DNA of 64,000 bases, taken from contig JARRNT010000009.1 of assembly GCA_037384645.1 (NCBI GenBank), positions 1 to 64,000 on the forward strand, read 5' to 3'. Made by a program: the position numbers and the translations under genes. Numbering within the stretch: the stretch's first letter is position 1; the number at the start of each line of letters is the position of its first letter. Below are positions 1 through 8,822 of the stretch, in pieces. Origin of the DNA: RI-92 sp037384645. GTDB lineage: Bacteria > Pseudomonadota > Gammaproteobacteria > UBA6429 > Thiohalophilaceae. The notes below the pieces were generated by a model. That model worked only from the letters and a program-made list of their open reading frames with translations. It was not told the origin of the DNA and did no database searches.

Positions 1-680
1 TCCCCAATCTGTACCCCCGTGTTGGTCGCTTCGAAATAATCACTACTCAACGTCCAGGAAATACCCGCTTTGGCAAAGATGCGTGTAATCGATCCGATAA
101 ATTCCGCATAGGTCACGACTTCGTTTGACGATAACATACACAGGTAATCAGCACCGACCACATCAACCGGGATGCTCATGCCTGTTTCTTTCTCCTGCTC
201 GGCGATAGCAGCACGCAGGCTCTTTTCCGTTAAGCCCATGGGGCTACCTAATTTTAATGCGCGCTCGCCGGCGAGCTGAAGCCCGTCTGGCACATAGCCA
301 GCGGCAGCCAGTCCCTCCTTGACTTTACGAATCATATACGCGATATCGATCCCTATTGGACAGACCATGGTGCAGCGGCTGCACACGGAACAACCGTCAT
401 AGGCAAGCTCTTCCCAGTCAGCAAGATCGGAATCCGTCAATGGTTTACTCAAACCCAGGTTCGACGCCAGTTTTCCCCAGAAGGTATGGTTTTGCTGCCA
501 GACCTTACGTAACGGCTCGGTTTTATAGATCGGGGTATAGCGTTCATCCCCGGTTTCGGTGTAGAACAAACAAGCCTCTGCACATATGCCACAGTGTACG
601 CAGCTGGAAAAATAGGAAACCACCCGCGCATCAATCTCGCCTTTCAGTTTCTCAACACCACGTTCTAATGCTGCGCTCAT
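1..680 (-). CDS. HdrD/DsrK-like iron-sulfur protein (3' part outside window)
   Basis: Reading leftward from ATG at 680, 226 residues are visible and the frame stays open to base 1, so the C-terminal part is missing. Two ferredoxin-type cysteine sets are seen: C27-C30-C33-C37 (CVHCGICAEAC) and C97-C100-C103-C107 (CSVCSRCTMVC), the latter followed by Pro as in [4Fe-4S] ligand motifs. The layout matches the N-terminal dicluster half of HdrD/DsrK/TmcB-type subunits, which continue into CCG domains; those would lie off the window. GGAG precedes the ATG. It follows a NarI-like cytochrome b by 27 bp and closes the formate dehydrogenase operon, so an electron-transfer partner of that cytochrome is likely. 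Its substrate cannot be told. Confidence 0.8.
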   Translation of the reverse strand, partial: MSAALERGVEKLKGEIDARVVSYFSSCVHCGICAEACLFYTETGDERYTPIYKTEPLRKVWQQNHTFWGKLASNLGLSKPLTDSDLADWEELAYDGCSVCSRCTMVCPIGIDIAYMIRKVKEGLAAAGYVPDGLQLAGERALKLGSPMGLTEKSLRAAIAEQEKETGMSIPVDVVGADYLCMLSSNEVVTYAEFIGSITRIFAKAGISWTLSSDYFEATNTGVQIG

Positions 681-707
681 ATTTGCTCCAGTTCAGTTAG
701 GTGCATT

Positions 708-1349
708 TCAGGCTTTGACCCCGCGCAAGCCAAACAGGGATCCTGTGTAACCGCGACTCGGGATAAACAAAATCGCGTGCATTAAACTGCTAAACGGGAA
801 GTACACCATAAATAGCTCGACGGTAAGAAGGTGAGCAATACGCAGGCCGGTATATGACTCAAACATGGCCATACAGCCGGTCAGCATCACCAGGAACAGC
901 AGGTACGTTCCGACATAATCATCCGCACGCGAGATCAGGCGAGTCACCGGGTTGAGGATGCGCTGCAGCCACAGCAGGATCAACCCGGCAAAGGCGATTT
1001 GCGCAGACACCACAAATGCCCAATGGGGCATTGCCGCCCAGCCAAAACCCAGGACATGTTCCTCTGCGAACTTGATGTGCGGCGCGGCGAACAGCAAGAG
1101 CACAAACAGGCCCAGGTGAAACATATAGCCAGCGATAACATGCAGGCTTATTTTTGAGCGTATTTCCGGGCGGGGGAGAAACCGGCTAAACCCCGTGTAG
1201 ACAGCACCACTAACGGCAGAACCACGTGGTTCAGCCAGGTCCTTACGGGTGCCATGACGAAAAACAGCAATAAGCCGCCAGATAATGCCGATCACAAAAA
1301 CAACAACGGCAATATCCCAGAAAATTCCGTTGACCCACTGCACAAACAT
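708..1349 (-). CDS. NarI-like membrane cytochrome b subunit
   Basis: This 213-residue protein has about five hydrophobic segments (near 10-30, 70-90, 110-130, 148-165 and 177-197) and resembles the nitrate reductase gamma subunit family, which carries two b hemes and exchanges electrons with quinones. Candidate heme ligands are H70, H78, H173 and H191. A clear GAGGA lies just before the ATG. It sits between the formate dehydrogenase cytochrome subunit and an HdrD-like Fe-S protein. A NarI-type membrane anchor paired with an HdrD/DsrK-type subunit is the standard arrangement in DsrMK/HmeCD-like modules. I infer a quinone-linked membrane module co-expressed with formate dehydrogenase; direction of electron flow is unknown. 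Confidence 0.78.
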   Translation of the reverse strand: MFVQWVNGIFWDIAVVVFVIGIIWRLIAVFRHGTRKDLAEPRGSAVSGAVYTGFSRFLPRPEIRSKISLHVIAGYMFHLGLFVLLLFAAPHIKFAEEHVLGFGWAAMPHWAFVVSAQIAFAGLILLWLQRILNPVTRLISRADDYVGTYLLFLVMLTGCMAMFESYTGLRIAHLLTVELFMVYFPFSSLMHAILFIPSRGYTGSLFGLRGVKA

Positions 1350-1378
1350 GATGTTTTCCTCAGTTTTAAATTAGCGCG

Positions 1379-2461
1379 TTATATTTCCCGGCGTGCCTGC
1401 GCAATACCGCCGGCGGCGACACTGGTTTTTAGTGGTACCGCATCGGTGTGATGCCGAACTTCCTCATACCACAAATCGTGATGTGACTTTGCCCAGTTCT
1501 CATCGACATACCCATTTGACATACTGGAAAAACTGCCCTCCATCCCGGCGGTGCCAAGATAAATATGACCAAAAGAAACAGCAATCATGACCACGGCAGA
1601 GATGCTATGGATGACATGCGAAAGCTCCATAACCTGCCTTCCCTGCCCGACTACGGCAAAATCCAGGATCAGGCCGGTAATACACAGCGCAAAGCCAAGT
1701 ATAATTGCCAACCAGAACCAGATCTTTTCGCCGGCATTAAATCGTCCGGCGCTGGCATGTCCGCCAAGCATGCCGCCACCCTTAACCAGCCATTTCATAT
1801 CACCACGCGCGTAGAAATTATCTTTGATGAACGTAATCAATAAGGCCAGCATCGCAAACAGGAATATAGGCCCAAACAGATTATGTGCTTCCTTACACGC
1901 AGAGGCGGTGACGGAAAATCCTGCAGGACCAAGCAGCGGGATTAAGACAAAACGCCCATACAACAACACCAGACCGGTTATACCTAGAAAGATAAAGAGG
2001 AAGGCCGTAAACCAGTGCACCATTCGCTCGCTCAGCGTAAAGCGCAGGATCTTCTTGCCGGAAAATCCATCAGGTACGCGTACTCGCCCTCGCACAAAAT
2101 AAAACAACAGTATCAGGGCCAGGACGACACCCATCAGGATAGCGCCGTATGGAATTAATGTATCCATTCGATACAAACGCCATTTTTCACCGTCCGCGTT
2201 AATGAGCACGCCGGTATCAACACCTTGCACCTGCGTCGTACCAACATAGCTCTTGTCGCGCTGACGCACATCACGCCACAACCCGGATCCCGGGTCTGGT
2301 ATCTGTATCGGATTCACAACAGGCGCTGGCCTGTGATAGTAATTCGACGCTGCCTGGATCGTATATGGAATCAGGGGTAGTACCAGGATCAACAACAAGG
2401 CATATCCGCTCCAGAGCATGAACTTCTTACCGCGTCTTACCCTTTTTCGCTTATCAGTCAT
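1379..2461 (-). CDS. fdhC: formate dehydrogenase gamma subunit, cytochrome b
   Basis: This 360-residue protein begins with one membrane segment (about 17-35), a periplasmic stretch of some 65 residues, then four further membrane segments from about 105 onward. The C-terminal four-helix part matches the FdnI/FdoI cytochrome b556 family, which takes electrons from the Fe-S subunit to the quinone pool. Conserved histidines that fit heme b ligation are H149 (in SERMVHW), H193 (EAHNLFGP), H282/H285 and H299 (FGHIYLG). The N-terminal extension makes it longer than E. coli FdnI (217 aa) and is usual for the FdhC type of respiratory formate dehydrogenases. It lies 54 bp downstream of fdhB. Confidence 0.93.
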   Translation of the reverse strand: MTDKRKRVRRGKKFMLWSGYALLLILVLPLIPYTIQAASNYYHRPAPVVNPIQIPDPGSGLWRDVRQRDKSYVGTTQVQGVDTGVLINADGEKWRLYRMDTLIPYGAILMGVVLALILLFYFVRGRVRVPDGFSGKKILRFTLSERMVHWFTAFLFIFLGITGLVLLYGRFVLIPLLGPAGFSVTASACKEAHNLFGPIFLFAMLALLITFIKDNFYARGDMKWLVKGGGMLGGHASAGRFNAGEKIWFWLAIILGFALCITGLILDFAVVGQGRQVMELSHVIHSISAVVMIAVSFGHIYLGTAGMEGSFSSMSNGYVDENWAKSHHDLWYEEVRHHTDAVPLKTSVAAGGIAQARREI

Positions 2462-2515
2462 ATCTCTCTACCCCAGGCAAGCAAGTATTTGTGTTCTGGA
2501 GGCCATCTGCCAGGC

Positions 2516-3133
2516 TCATTCTTTGGAGGGAATCCCTCCTGGAATGCCTAAAGAGGCATTCCGGAGAGCCGCTGCCCGATTCAGCCCACTAGCACCGCGT
2601 TCAATCACGCGTTTACGATAGATATTTGCAATTTTATTGGCATCGCCAGCGAGTAAAGCTTTGGTTGAACACATTTCCGCACACAATGGCAACTTTCCCT
2701 GAGCTAAACGATTGGAGCCATACTCTTTAAACTCTGCTTCGCTATTATCCGGCAGCGGACCACCACCACAGAATGTGCACTTATCCATCTTGCCACGCGT
2801 ACCAAAGGCACCGTTATCAGGAAATTGTGGCGCACCAAAAGGACAAGCGTAGAAACAATAACCGCAGCCGATGCAAATGTCTTTATCGTGCAGCACCACT
2901 CCATCGTCAGTGGTATAAAAACAATTCACCGGGCAAACAGCGGCACAAGGTGCATCAGAACAGTGCATACATGCTACCGACAGAGAACGCTCACCCGGTA
3001 CGCCATCCTTGATGGTCACGACGCGCCTACGGTTGATACCCCACGGAACCTCATTGACGTTTTTACATGCCGTAACGCATCCGTTACAATCAATGCAGCG
3101 TTCCGCATCACAATAAAATTTCATACGGGCCAT
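2516..3133 (-). CDS. fdhB: formate dehydrogenase beta subunit, four [4Fe-4S]
   Basis: This 205-residue electron-transfer subunit has sixteen cysteines in four ferredoxin-like sets: C13/16/19/23, C55/58/63/67, C87/90/93/97 and C119/122/151/155. That is the pattern of FdnH/FdoH/NrfC-type subunits that wire the molybdopterin subunit to the cytochrome. Unlike E. coli FdnH there is no C-terminal transmembrane helix, so anchoring must come from FdhC. No signal peptide is seen; co-export with the Tat-bearing FdhA is the usual route for the family. GGAGA precedes the ATG by a normal distance. The spacing to fdhA is 19 bp. Confidence 0.94.
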   Translation of the reverse strand: MARMKFYCDAERCIDCNGCVTACKNVNEVPWGINRRRVVTIKDGVPGERSLSVACMHCSDAPCAAVCPVNCFYTTDDGVVLHDKDICIGCGYCFYACPFGAPQFPDNGAFGTRGKMDKCTFCGGGPLPDNSEAEFKEYGSNRLAQGKLPLCAEMCSTKALLAGDANKIANIYRKRVIERGASGLNRAAALRNASLGIPGGIPSKE

Positions 3134-3152
3134 GATGTTCTCCTCTTAACTA

Positions 3153-6083
3153 TCAGGCTTTGGTTATCCGGCACAAAGTTACTTTTGATTCCTGCATTTG
3201 TGTCACCGAGTCATAGCCATAGGTCATGGCCGTATTCGCGGCTTCACCCAAAATGTAGGGTTCCGCACCTTTCGGATATTTGCTGAGCAAATCCTTGCCT
3301 TCGAAATGCCCGCCGAAATGGAATGGCAAGAAGGCAACACCGGCGCCTACCCGGCGGGTCACCTGAGCGCGAATCAGGATCCTGGACCCCTCAGGGCTTT
3401 CTAGCCAGACTTGCTGGCCGTCCCTGACACCGATGTTATTGGCATCGCGGGGATGCATTTCGACAAACATATGTTGTTGCAATTCCGCCAGCCAGGGATT
3501 GGAACGCGATTCAGCGCCGCCGCCCTCATATTCCACCAGCCGGCCCGTTGTCAGGATCAGTGGATAATCCTTGGAATAGTCCTTGATCTGTATGGACTCG
3601 TATCGTGTCGGCAGACGCCAGAAGGATTTACGATCCGCATAAGTCGGGAATTCTTTGACCAGGTCACGGCGGGGGGTATACAGAGGCTCCCGATGGATTG
3701 GTACCGGATCCGGGAAAGTCCAGACAATCGCACGAGCCTTGGCGTTGCCGAACGGTGCACAGCCATGCTTGATCGCCACGCGTTGAATACCGCCGGAAAG
3801 GTCGGTTTTCCAGTTCTTGCCGTCTGCGAGTTTCTTCTCCGCCGGGGTCAGGTCATTCCACCACCCCAGCTTCTTCAATATCGCCGCGGTAAATTCCGGG
3901 TAACCGTCCTTGATTTCCGAGCCCTTCGAATAGGAACCGACTGCCAGCAAATCATGGCCTTTATACTCCGTACCAAAACGCGCCCGGAAGGTCAGACCAC
4001 CGTCCTTGACCGGCAAACTGGTATCATAAAGGTTTGGCGTACCCGGATGTTTCATCTCCGGTGTTCCCCAGCATGGCCAGGGCATCCCGTAGTACTCACC
4101 ATTACAGGGACCGCCTTCCGCCTTCAGCGTCGTGAGGTCGAAAGTACCCCAATGTTTTTGTTGAAGCTTCAGGCGTTCCGGGCTTTGCCCGGTGTAACCG
4201 ATCGTCCACATACCCCGGTTAAACTCGCGGGTAAGGTCCTCAATCAACGGTTCATCATTGTTGACTTTAATATGCTTGAAAAGCTCCTTCTCGACGCCGA
4301 GTTTTTTCGCCAGCTTGTACATGATGACGTGATCCGGCAACGACTTGAACATGGGTTCGATAACCTTGTCACGCCACTGCAGCGAACGATTGGATGCCGT
4401 CACCGAACCATAGGTTTCGTACTGCGTACTGGCCGGTAACAGATAGACACCATCGGTACGATCAGACATCACCGCCGAGACCGTGGGATAGGGATCCACC
4501 ACCACCATCATATCCAGCTTTTCCATGGCGTTCTTCATTTCAAGACCGCGAGTCTGGCTGTTGGGGGCGTGGCCCCAGAAAATCATGGCGCGCACATTAT
4601 CTTTTTGCGCGATATTTTTCTTGTCTTCGAGTACGCCATCGATCCAGCGCGAGACCGGAATACCCGAAGAGTTCATGGTTGATATGGGTTTTGAACCGGC
4701 TTTTTCATAAATGTCGCCGTCAAACCGGCTCTTCACCCAGTTGTAATCAAGATCCCAGACCCGTGACCAGTGTTTCCAGGCGCCTTCAGACAGGCCGTAA
4801 TAGCCCGGCAAACTGTTCGCGAGCACACACAAATCCGTGGCACCCTGTACATTATCGTGACCGCGGAAGATATTTGTCCCGCCGCCGGTGGTGCCCATAT
4901 TACCGAGTGCCAGCTGGAACACGCAGTATGCTCGCGTGTTGTTGTTGCCAATTGTGTGCTGGGTACCGCCCATGCACCAGATCAAGGTACCGGGACGATT
5001 GGCAGCCATGATCTTGGCAGCTGCATAGACCTCATTTTCACCCACCCCTGTCACGCGCTCTACTTCGTCTGGCGTCCACTTGGCAACTTCCTTACGGATC
5101 TCGTCCATACCGAAGACGCGCTGGTGGATGAATTTCTTGTCTTCCCAGCCATTTTTGAAAATATGCCATAGCATGCCCCAGACAATCGGCACGTCGGTAC
5201 CGGGGCGCAGTCTCAGGAATAAATCGGAATGGGCGGCGGTACGGGTAAAACGCGGGTCGACAACGATCAACTTCGCATTATTCTCTTCGGTCGCCTTGAA
5301 AATATGCACGAGTGAAACCGGGTGGGCCTCAGCAGGATTGCCGCCGATAAGCAATATCGCCTTCGAATTGTGTATATCGTTAAAGGAATTGGTCATCGCA
5401 CCATAACCCCAGGTATTTGCCACCCCAGCAACGGTAGTGGAGTGACAAATCCGAGCCTGGTGATCGACATTATTCGTCCCCCACATGGCAGCGAATTTTC
5501 GGAATAGATAGGCCTGTTCGTTACTGTGTTTGGCGGAACCCAGCCAGTAGACCGAATCCGGACCTGACTGCTTGCGAATCTCCATCATTTTGTCACTGAT
5601 CTCGCTGAGGGCCTGATCCCAACTGATCTTTTTCCACTTGCCGCCTTCGAGTTTGGTTGGGTATTTCAGGCGACGTTCGCCTATGCCACTGTCGCGTGCC
5701 GAGGCACCCTTGGCACAATGACCACCCAGACTGAACGGATGGTCAAACGCGGGTTCCTGCCCGGTCCAGACCCCGTTCGTGACTTCGGCAAGAATTCCGC
5801 AACCGACCGCACAGTGTGTGCATACCGTGCGTACCTGCTTGACATCGGCCTTTTTCTGCCCCTTGTCATCGGTTTTCGCATTAGCCTTGCGCATCATCGT
5901 TCCACTAATGCCTGTCGCCAGGATGGCACCGCCCGCCATCAAACCGGAATTACGCAGAAAACTGCGGCGGTTCATCGTGGCACCGGTGAGGGTCGGTTTT
6001 GCCTGGGTGCAATCAGAGTCGGGTGTAGATGTGTCCGAAGACGGAATCGGCAACACTTGATCGGACTTTTTCGTTAATTTCAT
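3153..6083 (-). CDS. fdhA: formate dehydrogenase catalytic subunit, Mo/W-bisMGD, Cys form
   Basis: This 976-residue protein oxidises formate to CO2 (or the reverse) at a bis-MGD metal centre. A Tat signal is visible: RRSFLRN at 39-45 and a hydrophobic run to about 60. It follows an unusual hydrophilic 36-residue N-terminal extension. The start at 6083 is supported by GGAGG eight bases upstream; an internal ATG (M37) would give a conventional Tat leader but has no comparable site. The proximal [4Fe-4S] ligands are C88, C91, C95 and C123. The metal ligand position is cysteine C213 (ARICHS), not selenocysteine, followed by conserved His. Whether it carries Mo or W is not decided by sequence, but a WtpABC-type transporter in the same island makes W possible. 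Confidence 0.95.
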   Translation of the reverse strand: MKLTKKSDQVLPIPSSDTSTPDSDCTQAKPTLTGATMNRRSFLRNSGLMAGGAILATGISGTMMRKANAKTDDKGQKKADVKQVRTVCTHCAVGCGILAEVTNGVWTGQEPAFDHPFSLGGHCAKGASARDSGIGERRLKYPTKLEGGKWKKISWDQALSEISDKMMEIRKQSGPDSVYWLGSAKHSNEQAYLFRKFAAMWGTNNVDHQARICHSTTVAGVANTWGYGAMTNSFNDIHNSKAILLIGGNPAEAHPVSLVHIFKATEENNAKLIVVDPRFTRTAAHSDLFLRLRPGTDVPIVWGMLWHIFKNGWEDKKFIHQRVFGMDEIRKEVAKWTPDEVERVTGVGENEVYAAAKIMAANRPGTLIWCMGGTQHTIGNNNTRAYCVFQLALGNMGTTGGGTNIFRGHDNVQGATDLCVLANSLPGYYGLSEGAWKHWSRVWDLDYNWVKSRFDGDIYEKAGSKPISTMNSSGIPVSRWIDGVLEDKKNIAQKDNVRAMIFWGHAPNSQTRGLEMKNAMEKLDMMVVVDPYPTVSAVMSDRTDGVYLLPASTQYETYGSVTASNRSLQWRDKVIEPMFKSLPDHVIMYKLAKKLGVEKELFKHIKVNNDEPLIEDLTREFNRGMWTIGYTGQSPERLKLQQKHWGTFDLTTLKAEGGPCNGEYYGMPWPCWGTPEMKHPGTPNLYDTSLPVKDGGLTFRARFGTEYKGHDLLAVGSYSKGSEIKDGYPEFTAAILKKLGWWNDLTPAEKKLADGKNWKTDLSGGIQRVAIKHGCAPFGNAKARAIVWTFPDPVPIHREPLYTPRRDLVKEFPTYADRKSFWRLPTRYESIQIKDYSKDYPLILTTGRLVEYEGGGAESRSNPWLAELQQHMFVEMHPRDANNIGVRDGQQVWLESPEGSRILIRAQVTRRVGAGVAFLPFHFGGHFEGKDLLSKYPKGAEPYILGEAANTAMTYGYDSVTQMQESKVTLCRITKA

Positions 6084-6118
6084 GACAGTTCCTCCGGTAT
6101 GAGGTAATTCAATTGCAC

Positions 6119-6343
6119 TCAGCTCATGCAGGATTTGTAATATGCAGCAATATGCGGAGTCAGGTGATAACCGGTCTTGCGCTTAGCCGAATTATTTTCA
6201 AGCTCTTTCGCACTGTCTGCCCGATTATCCAGCGTACCTGCAACGGCCACGCCGGGTGCAGCGACCGCAATTGCGGCTGTCGCGATACTTTTTTGCAGGA
6301 AGCCTCGGCGTTGTTGGTCTGGTTTATTGGGTTGCTTTTTCAT
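6119..6343 (-). CDS. formate dehydrogenase-region Tat mini-protein
   Basis: This is a 74-residue product starting at ATG 6343, chosen because GAGGAG lies six bases before it; an upstream in-frame ATG at 6370 lacks such a site. QRRGFLQKS near residue 11 followed by an alanine-rich hydrophobic run is a Tat-type leader, and the mature part is only about 35 residues. It fits the small family described as 'formate dehydrogenase region Tat target', often written fdhX, found directly before fdhA in many proteobacteria. Its role is unknown; a small periplasmic subunit or assembly factor of FdhA is plausible. It lies between the TorD-like chaperone and fdhA with short gaps on both sides. Confidence 0.8.
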   Translation of the reverse strand: MKKQPNKPDQQRRGFLQKSIATAAIAVAAPGVAVAGTLDNRADSAKELENNSAKRKTGYHLTPHIAAYYKSCMS

Positions 6344-6375
6344 GACACGCTCCTCATATCGATTCTGCATGGGAA

Positions 6376-7020
6376 TTACACTTTCATCGCAAGATAATCG
6401 CTTTCGAGTTGAAAAAAGGCGGTACCGAAACGGCCTACCGCTCGGTAAAACACCGCCTGTTTAGCCAAACTCAAATCCTGATAAAATCGATCGACCCAAT
6501 TCGCCATGTGCGCCTGGAAGAATTCGATTTGGGTCTGTAATGGCTTATTTTCGCTAATCAACATGTCCATGACTTCACACAAGGCCGCGACATGGTCCTC
6601 CGGCTCAAATATGTCGGCGTTGCGTTCGAATCCCAGTGCCGCCAGATCACCCCGGAGTAAAGCCAGGGGTTTTTCCATCAGGAATCCAGTGAGGTACCAG
6701 GAGGCATATGGCACCAGCTCACCGCGGCCAAGACCGATAAACAGGTTATGGAACTCGTCATCAATCTGTTGCGGTGATCGGTCGCGAGCGGCCAGCCCCA
6801 GCATCGACATGGCAAGGGCCAGTTCATCATGATCAGTTTGAATATCCGCCAGTGCACTCACCTGTGTCAGCACGTCCTCGCGAGGCACGTCCCGCAGTAA
6901 TGCCGCCAGCATGCGATAGGCACCCGCACGATAGACCTGCTCTTCTGCAATCGGCGGCGCATCCCAGTCCGGGACTGCTTTCTCGTCGGTGGAATCCTGG
7001 TTTAGTGTTTGTATGCTCAT
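6376..7020 (-). CDS. TorD/DmsD-family chaperone for FdhA
   Basis: This 214-residue, mostly helical soluble protein has features of the TorD/DmsD/NarJ redox-enzyme maturation family: a central stretch near 86-115 (DDEFHNLFIGLGRGELVPYA, then SWY) that matches the family's 'Y/F-x-x-LF-G-x-x-P-P-Y-xS-xY' region. Such proteins bind the Tat leader and hold the apo-enzyme until bis-MGD is inserted. As first gene of the torD-fdhX-fdhABC-narI-hdrD run, its client is almost certainly FdhA. It is preceded by a sigma-54 type promoter and three dyad sites (7125-7193). Confidence in the family is good; the exact name is not settled by sequence. Confidence 0.85.
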   Translation of the reverse strand: MSIQTLNQDSTDEKAVPDWDAPPIAEEQVYRAGAYRMLAALLRDVPREDVLTQVSALADIQTDHDELALAMSMLGLAARDRSPQQIDDEFHNLFIGLGRGELVPYASWYLTGFLMEKPLALLRGDLAALGFERNADIFEPEDHVAALCEVMDMLISENKPLQTQIEFFQAHMANWVDRFYQDLSLAKQAVFYRAVGRFGTAFFQLESDYLAMKV

Positions 7021-7051
7021 AGTGGTCTTTTGATTTCCTACATTAGGTTAG

Positions 7052-7066
7052 GCAAGCTTCAGGCCA
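7052..7066 (-). promoter_or_regulatory. sigma-54 promoter for torD-fdh operon
   Basis: On the minus strand the sequence is TGGCCTGAAGCTTGC, with GG and GC separated by exactly ten bases as required for -24/-12 elements (consensus TGGCAC-N5-TTGC). Predicted transcription start is about 20 bases before the torD-like ATG. Three dyads suited to an NtrC-type activator lie 60-140 bases upstream. Confidence 0.75.
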
Positions 7067-7124
7067 GCCCGAAAAGTAAAAAACTGATAAATTTGGAACA
7101 AAATATCTATTGATTCCGACCTCC

Positions 7125-7193
7125 TAGTACAAAATGACCCAAACTGAGCCAATTTGACCTCCTTGGATTGTCCCACCGTGGCATTCTGGCCCA
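7125..7193. promoter_or_regulatory. three tandem activator dyads upstream of torD-fdh
   Basis: Three 17-bp matches to the island dyad TGGGACA-N3-TGTCCCA are seen: 7125-7141 (TAGTACAAAATGACCCA, 14/17), 7145-7161 (TGAGCCAATTTGACCTC, 11/17) and 7177-7193 (CGTGGCATTCTGGCCCA, 12/17). Centres are 20 and 32 bp apart, close to two and three helical turns. They sit between the end of the multi-cluster Fe-S protein gene and the sigma-54 promoter, where enhancer sites are expected. Confidence 0.65.
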
Positions 7194-7205
7194 CTTCCCA
7201 GGGCC

Positions 7206-8822
7206 TTATTGCCTGCGTGGGTCCATAAAGCTGGCCTCCATGGCCTCCGGGTCCTGTACGATATCGGCCACCCGGCAGTCGTCGCACATCAACAGACGCT
7301 GCCTGGCCCGTTCGTTTTGAAACATCCAATGATTACCGAGCCTGGCGAGCATCGAGTCGACCACGGATTTCGTCGCGAAGGGTTTGCCGCAACGAATGCA
7401 GCATAGCGGCGCCTCATGATGCAAGGTCACATGCTCCTGGCGCTGCTCCGGATCGGCAAGCAGCCGTGGTTTGAGGGTAATGACGTGCTCCGGGCAGGCT
7501 TCGGCACAGATGCCACACTGCACACAGCGTGCTTCATCGAATAGCAGGGCTGGTTCCGTGTTACCAGCCTGCACCGCATGGCTCGGACAAACCGAAGTAC
7601 AGCTCATGCACAGGGTACAGCTACCGGTATTGACCTCGAGCGTCCCAAACGCAGCGCCTTCACTGAGGCTGACTACCGCCTGCGGCGCTGGCGCATGCTG
7701 GTAAAAATGATCGATGGCCATGTACATAAGCTGACGCTTTTCATTAAATCCGCCGAAGCTCGCCAGCGGGATATCCGGCATCACCGCGTCAAAGTCCTGT
7801 GCAATCTCCGCCTTGTTCACCAACTGGATCGCATCGCCCGGATAACCCAGGCCCTGCAGGATCTCGCGGGCCGTGCGTAATTGTGTCTGCAGTGCATTCA
7901 TTGAGCGAGGCGAGAGATAACCGCCATCAAACAGCAGAATGCGTTTTGCGCCGTATGCCAGCGTCGTCAACCAGACATCCAGGCCCACACTGGGCATTTC
8001 TTCCAGCAGGAGTATAAGCACATTGGATGCAACGTCCTTGATGTTTGCAAGGTCGTGTTCCGCCACGAACAGGATAACCGGTTGTTGACCCTGATGTTCC
8101 CGGTAGACCTGCAACAGGGTGCGAATTCGCTTCAACATATCGGCCACACTCGGGTAGTTGTAACGAATCGCCCCGGTCGGACACGCAGTGGTGCAAATGC
8201 CGCCACCCTGACACAAGTATGGATTGACCTCGATAGCCTCTGGCAAGGACTGAATCGCCTCCGCAGGACAGCTATCGATACAGGCGCTGCAGCCGGTTTT
8301 GCCTGATCGCGCATGCGCACAGATTGCTGCATCGTAAGCGAAAAAGCGTGGTTTCTCGAATGTCCCGGCCAGTTCATCGAGTTGCGCCTGGGCCTGTGCA
8401 AAGTTGGATTCTTCCGTGTCGGTATGCACATAACCGATCGGCGGTAATGGCATTGTTAACAATGGCGTTGGACTCAGGTCCAGAACAAGGTCCACTTTCA
8501 GAGTGTCGTAATTCGGTTTACCCTCCACGCCAAATTCAAGCGTAAAATTACCGAGGTAGCCATGAATTTGTAGCTTCCTCCCTCCCACCGGGATAATGGC
8601 GGTAGAAGGCTCTTCTGCACCCTCGACTAACACAACAGTGGTTTTATGCTTTTCATGGATACGTGGTGCAAAATCCAGGGCATCCATACCGCCGATAATC
8701 GCTACACTCCCATGTGAACGGTATTCCACGAGACTGGCCGGTTTGACGACAAGCCCCTCAATTGCAGCTTGTGCCTGCGATCTTGCTGCCTTATTCAAAT
8801 CTTGTTGTGCTACAGTATTCAT
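7206..8822 (-). CDS. multi-cluster 4Fe-4S protein of formate dehydrogenase locus
   Basis: This 538-residue soluble protein has at least four ferredoxin sets: C168/178/181/185, C204/210/214 (CQGGGICTTACP), C402/405/408/412 and C433/436/439/443. It adds C474/475/478 and C513/516 near the C-terminus that resemble a metal-binding ribbon. Residues 35-125 form a non-cysteine N-terminal domain containing IIGGMDALDFAPRI. Proteins of this type are found with DUF3305 and DUF3306 beside formate dehydrogenase in many proteobacteria. The biochemical role is not established; electron supply to maturation or to an intracellular acceptor is possible. The start overlaps the DUF3306 stop by four bases, implying translational coupling. 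Confidence 0.82.
   Translation of the reverse strand: MNTVAQQDLNKAARSQAQAAIEGLVVKPASLVEYRSHGSVAIIGGMDALDFAPRIHEKHKTTVVLVEGAEEPSTAIIPVGGRKLQIHGYLGNFTLEFGVEGKPNYDTLKVDLVLDLSPTPLLTMPLPPIGYVHTDTEESNFAQAQAQLDELAGTFEKPRFFAYDAAICAHARSGKTGCSACIDSCPAEAIQSLPEAIEVNPYLCQGGGICTTACPTGAIRYNYPSVADMLKRIRTLLQVYREHQGQQPVILFVAEHDLANIKDVASNVLILLLEEMPSVGLDVWLTTLAYGAKRILLFDGGYLSPRSMNALQTQLRTAREILQGLGYPGDAIQLVNKAEIAQDFDAVMPDIPLASFGGFNEKRQLMYMAIDHFYQHAPAPQAVVSLSEGAAFGTLEVNTGSCTLCMSCTSVCPSHAVQAGNTEPALLFDEARCVQCGICAEACPEHVITLKPRLLADPEQRQEHVTLHHEAPLCCIRCGKPFATKSVVDSMLARLGNHWMFQNERARQRLLMCDDCRVADIVQDPEAMEASFMDPRRQ

Noticed and set aside
3411..4439. 342-residue frame antisense to fdhA
   Set aside because: It is the complement of a clear formate dehydrogenase gene with no family features of its own; a shadow frame.
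5440..5450. Possible selenocysteine in FdhA
   Set aside because: The active-site position is an ordinary Cys codon (C213) and no in-frame TGA occurs in the gene.
7048..7329. 93-residue leftward frame across the torD promoter
   Set aside because: It overlaps the Fe-S protein gene end and the dyad region and has no recognisable features.
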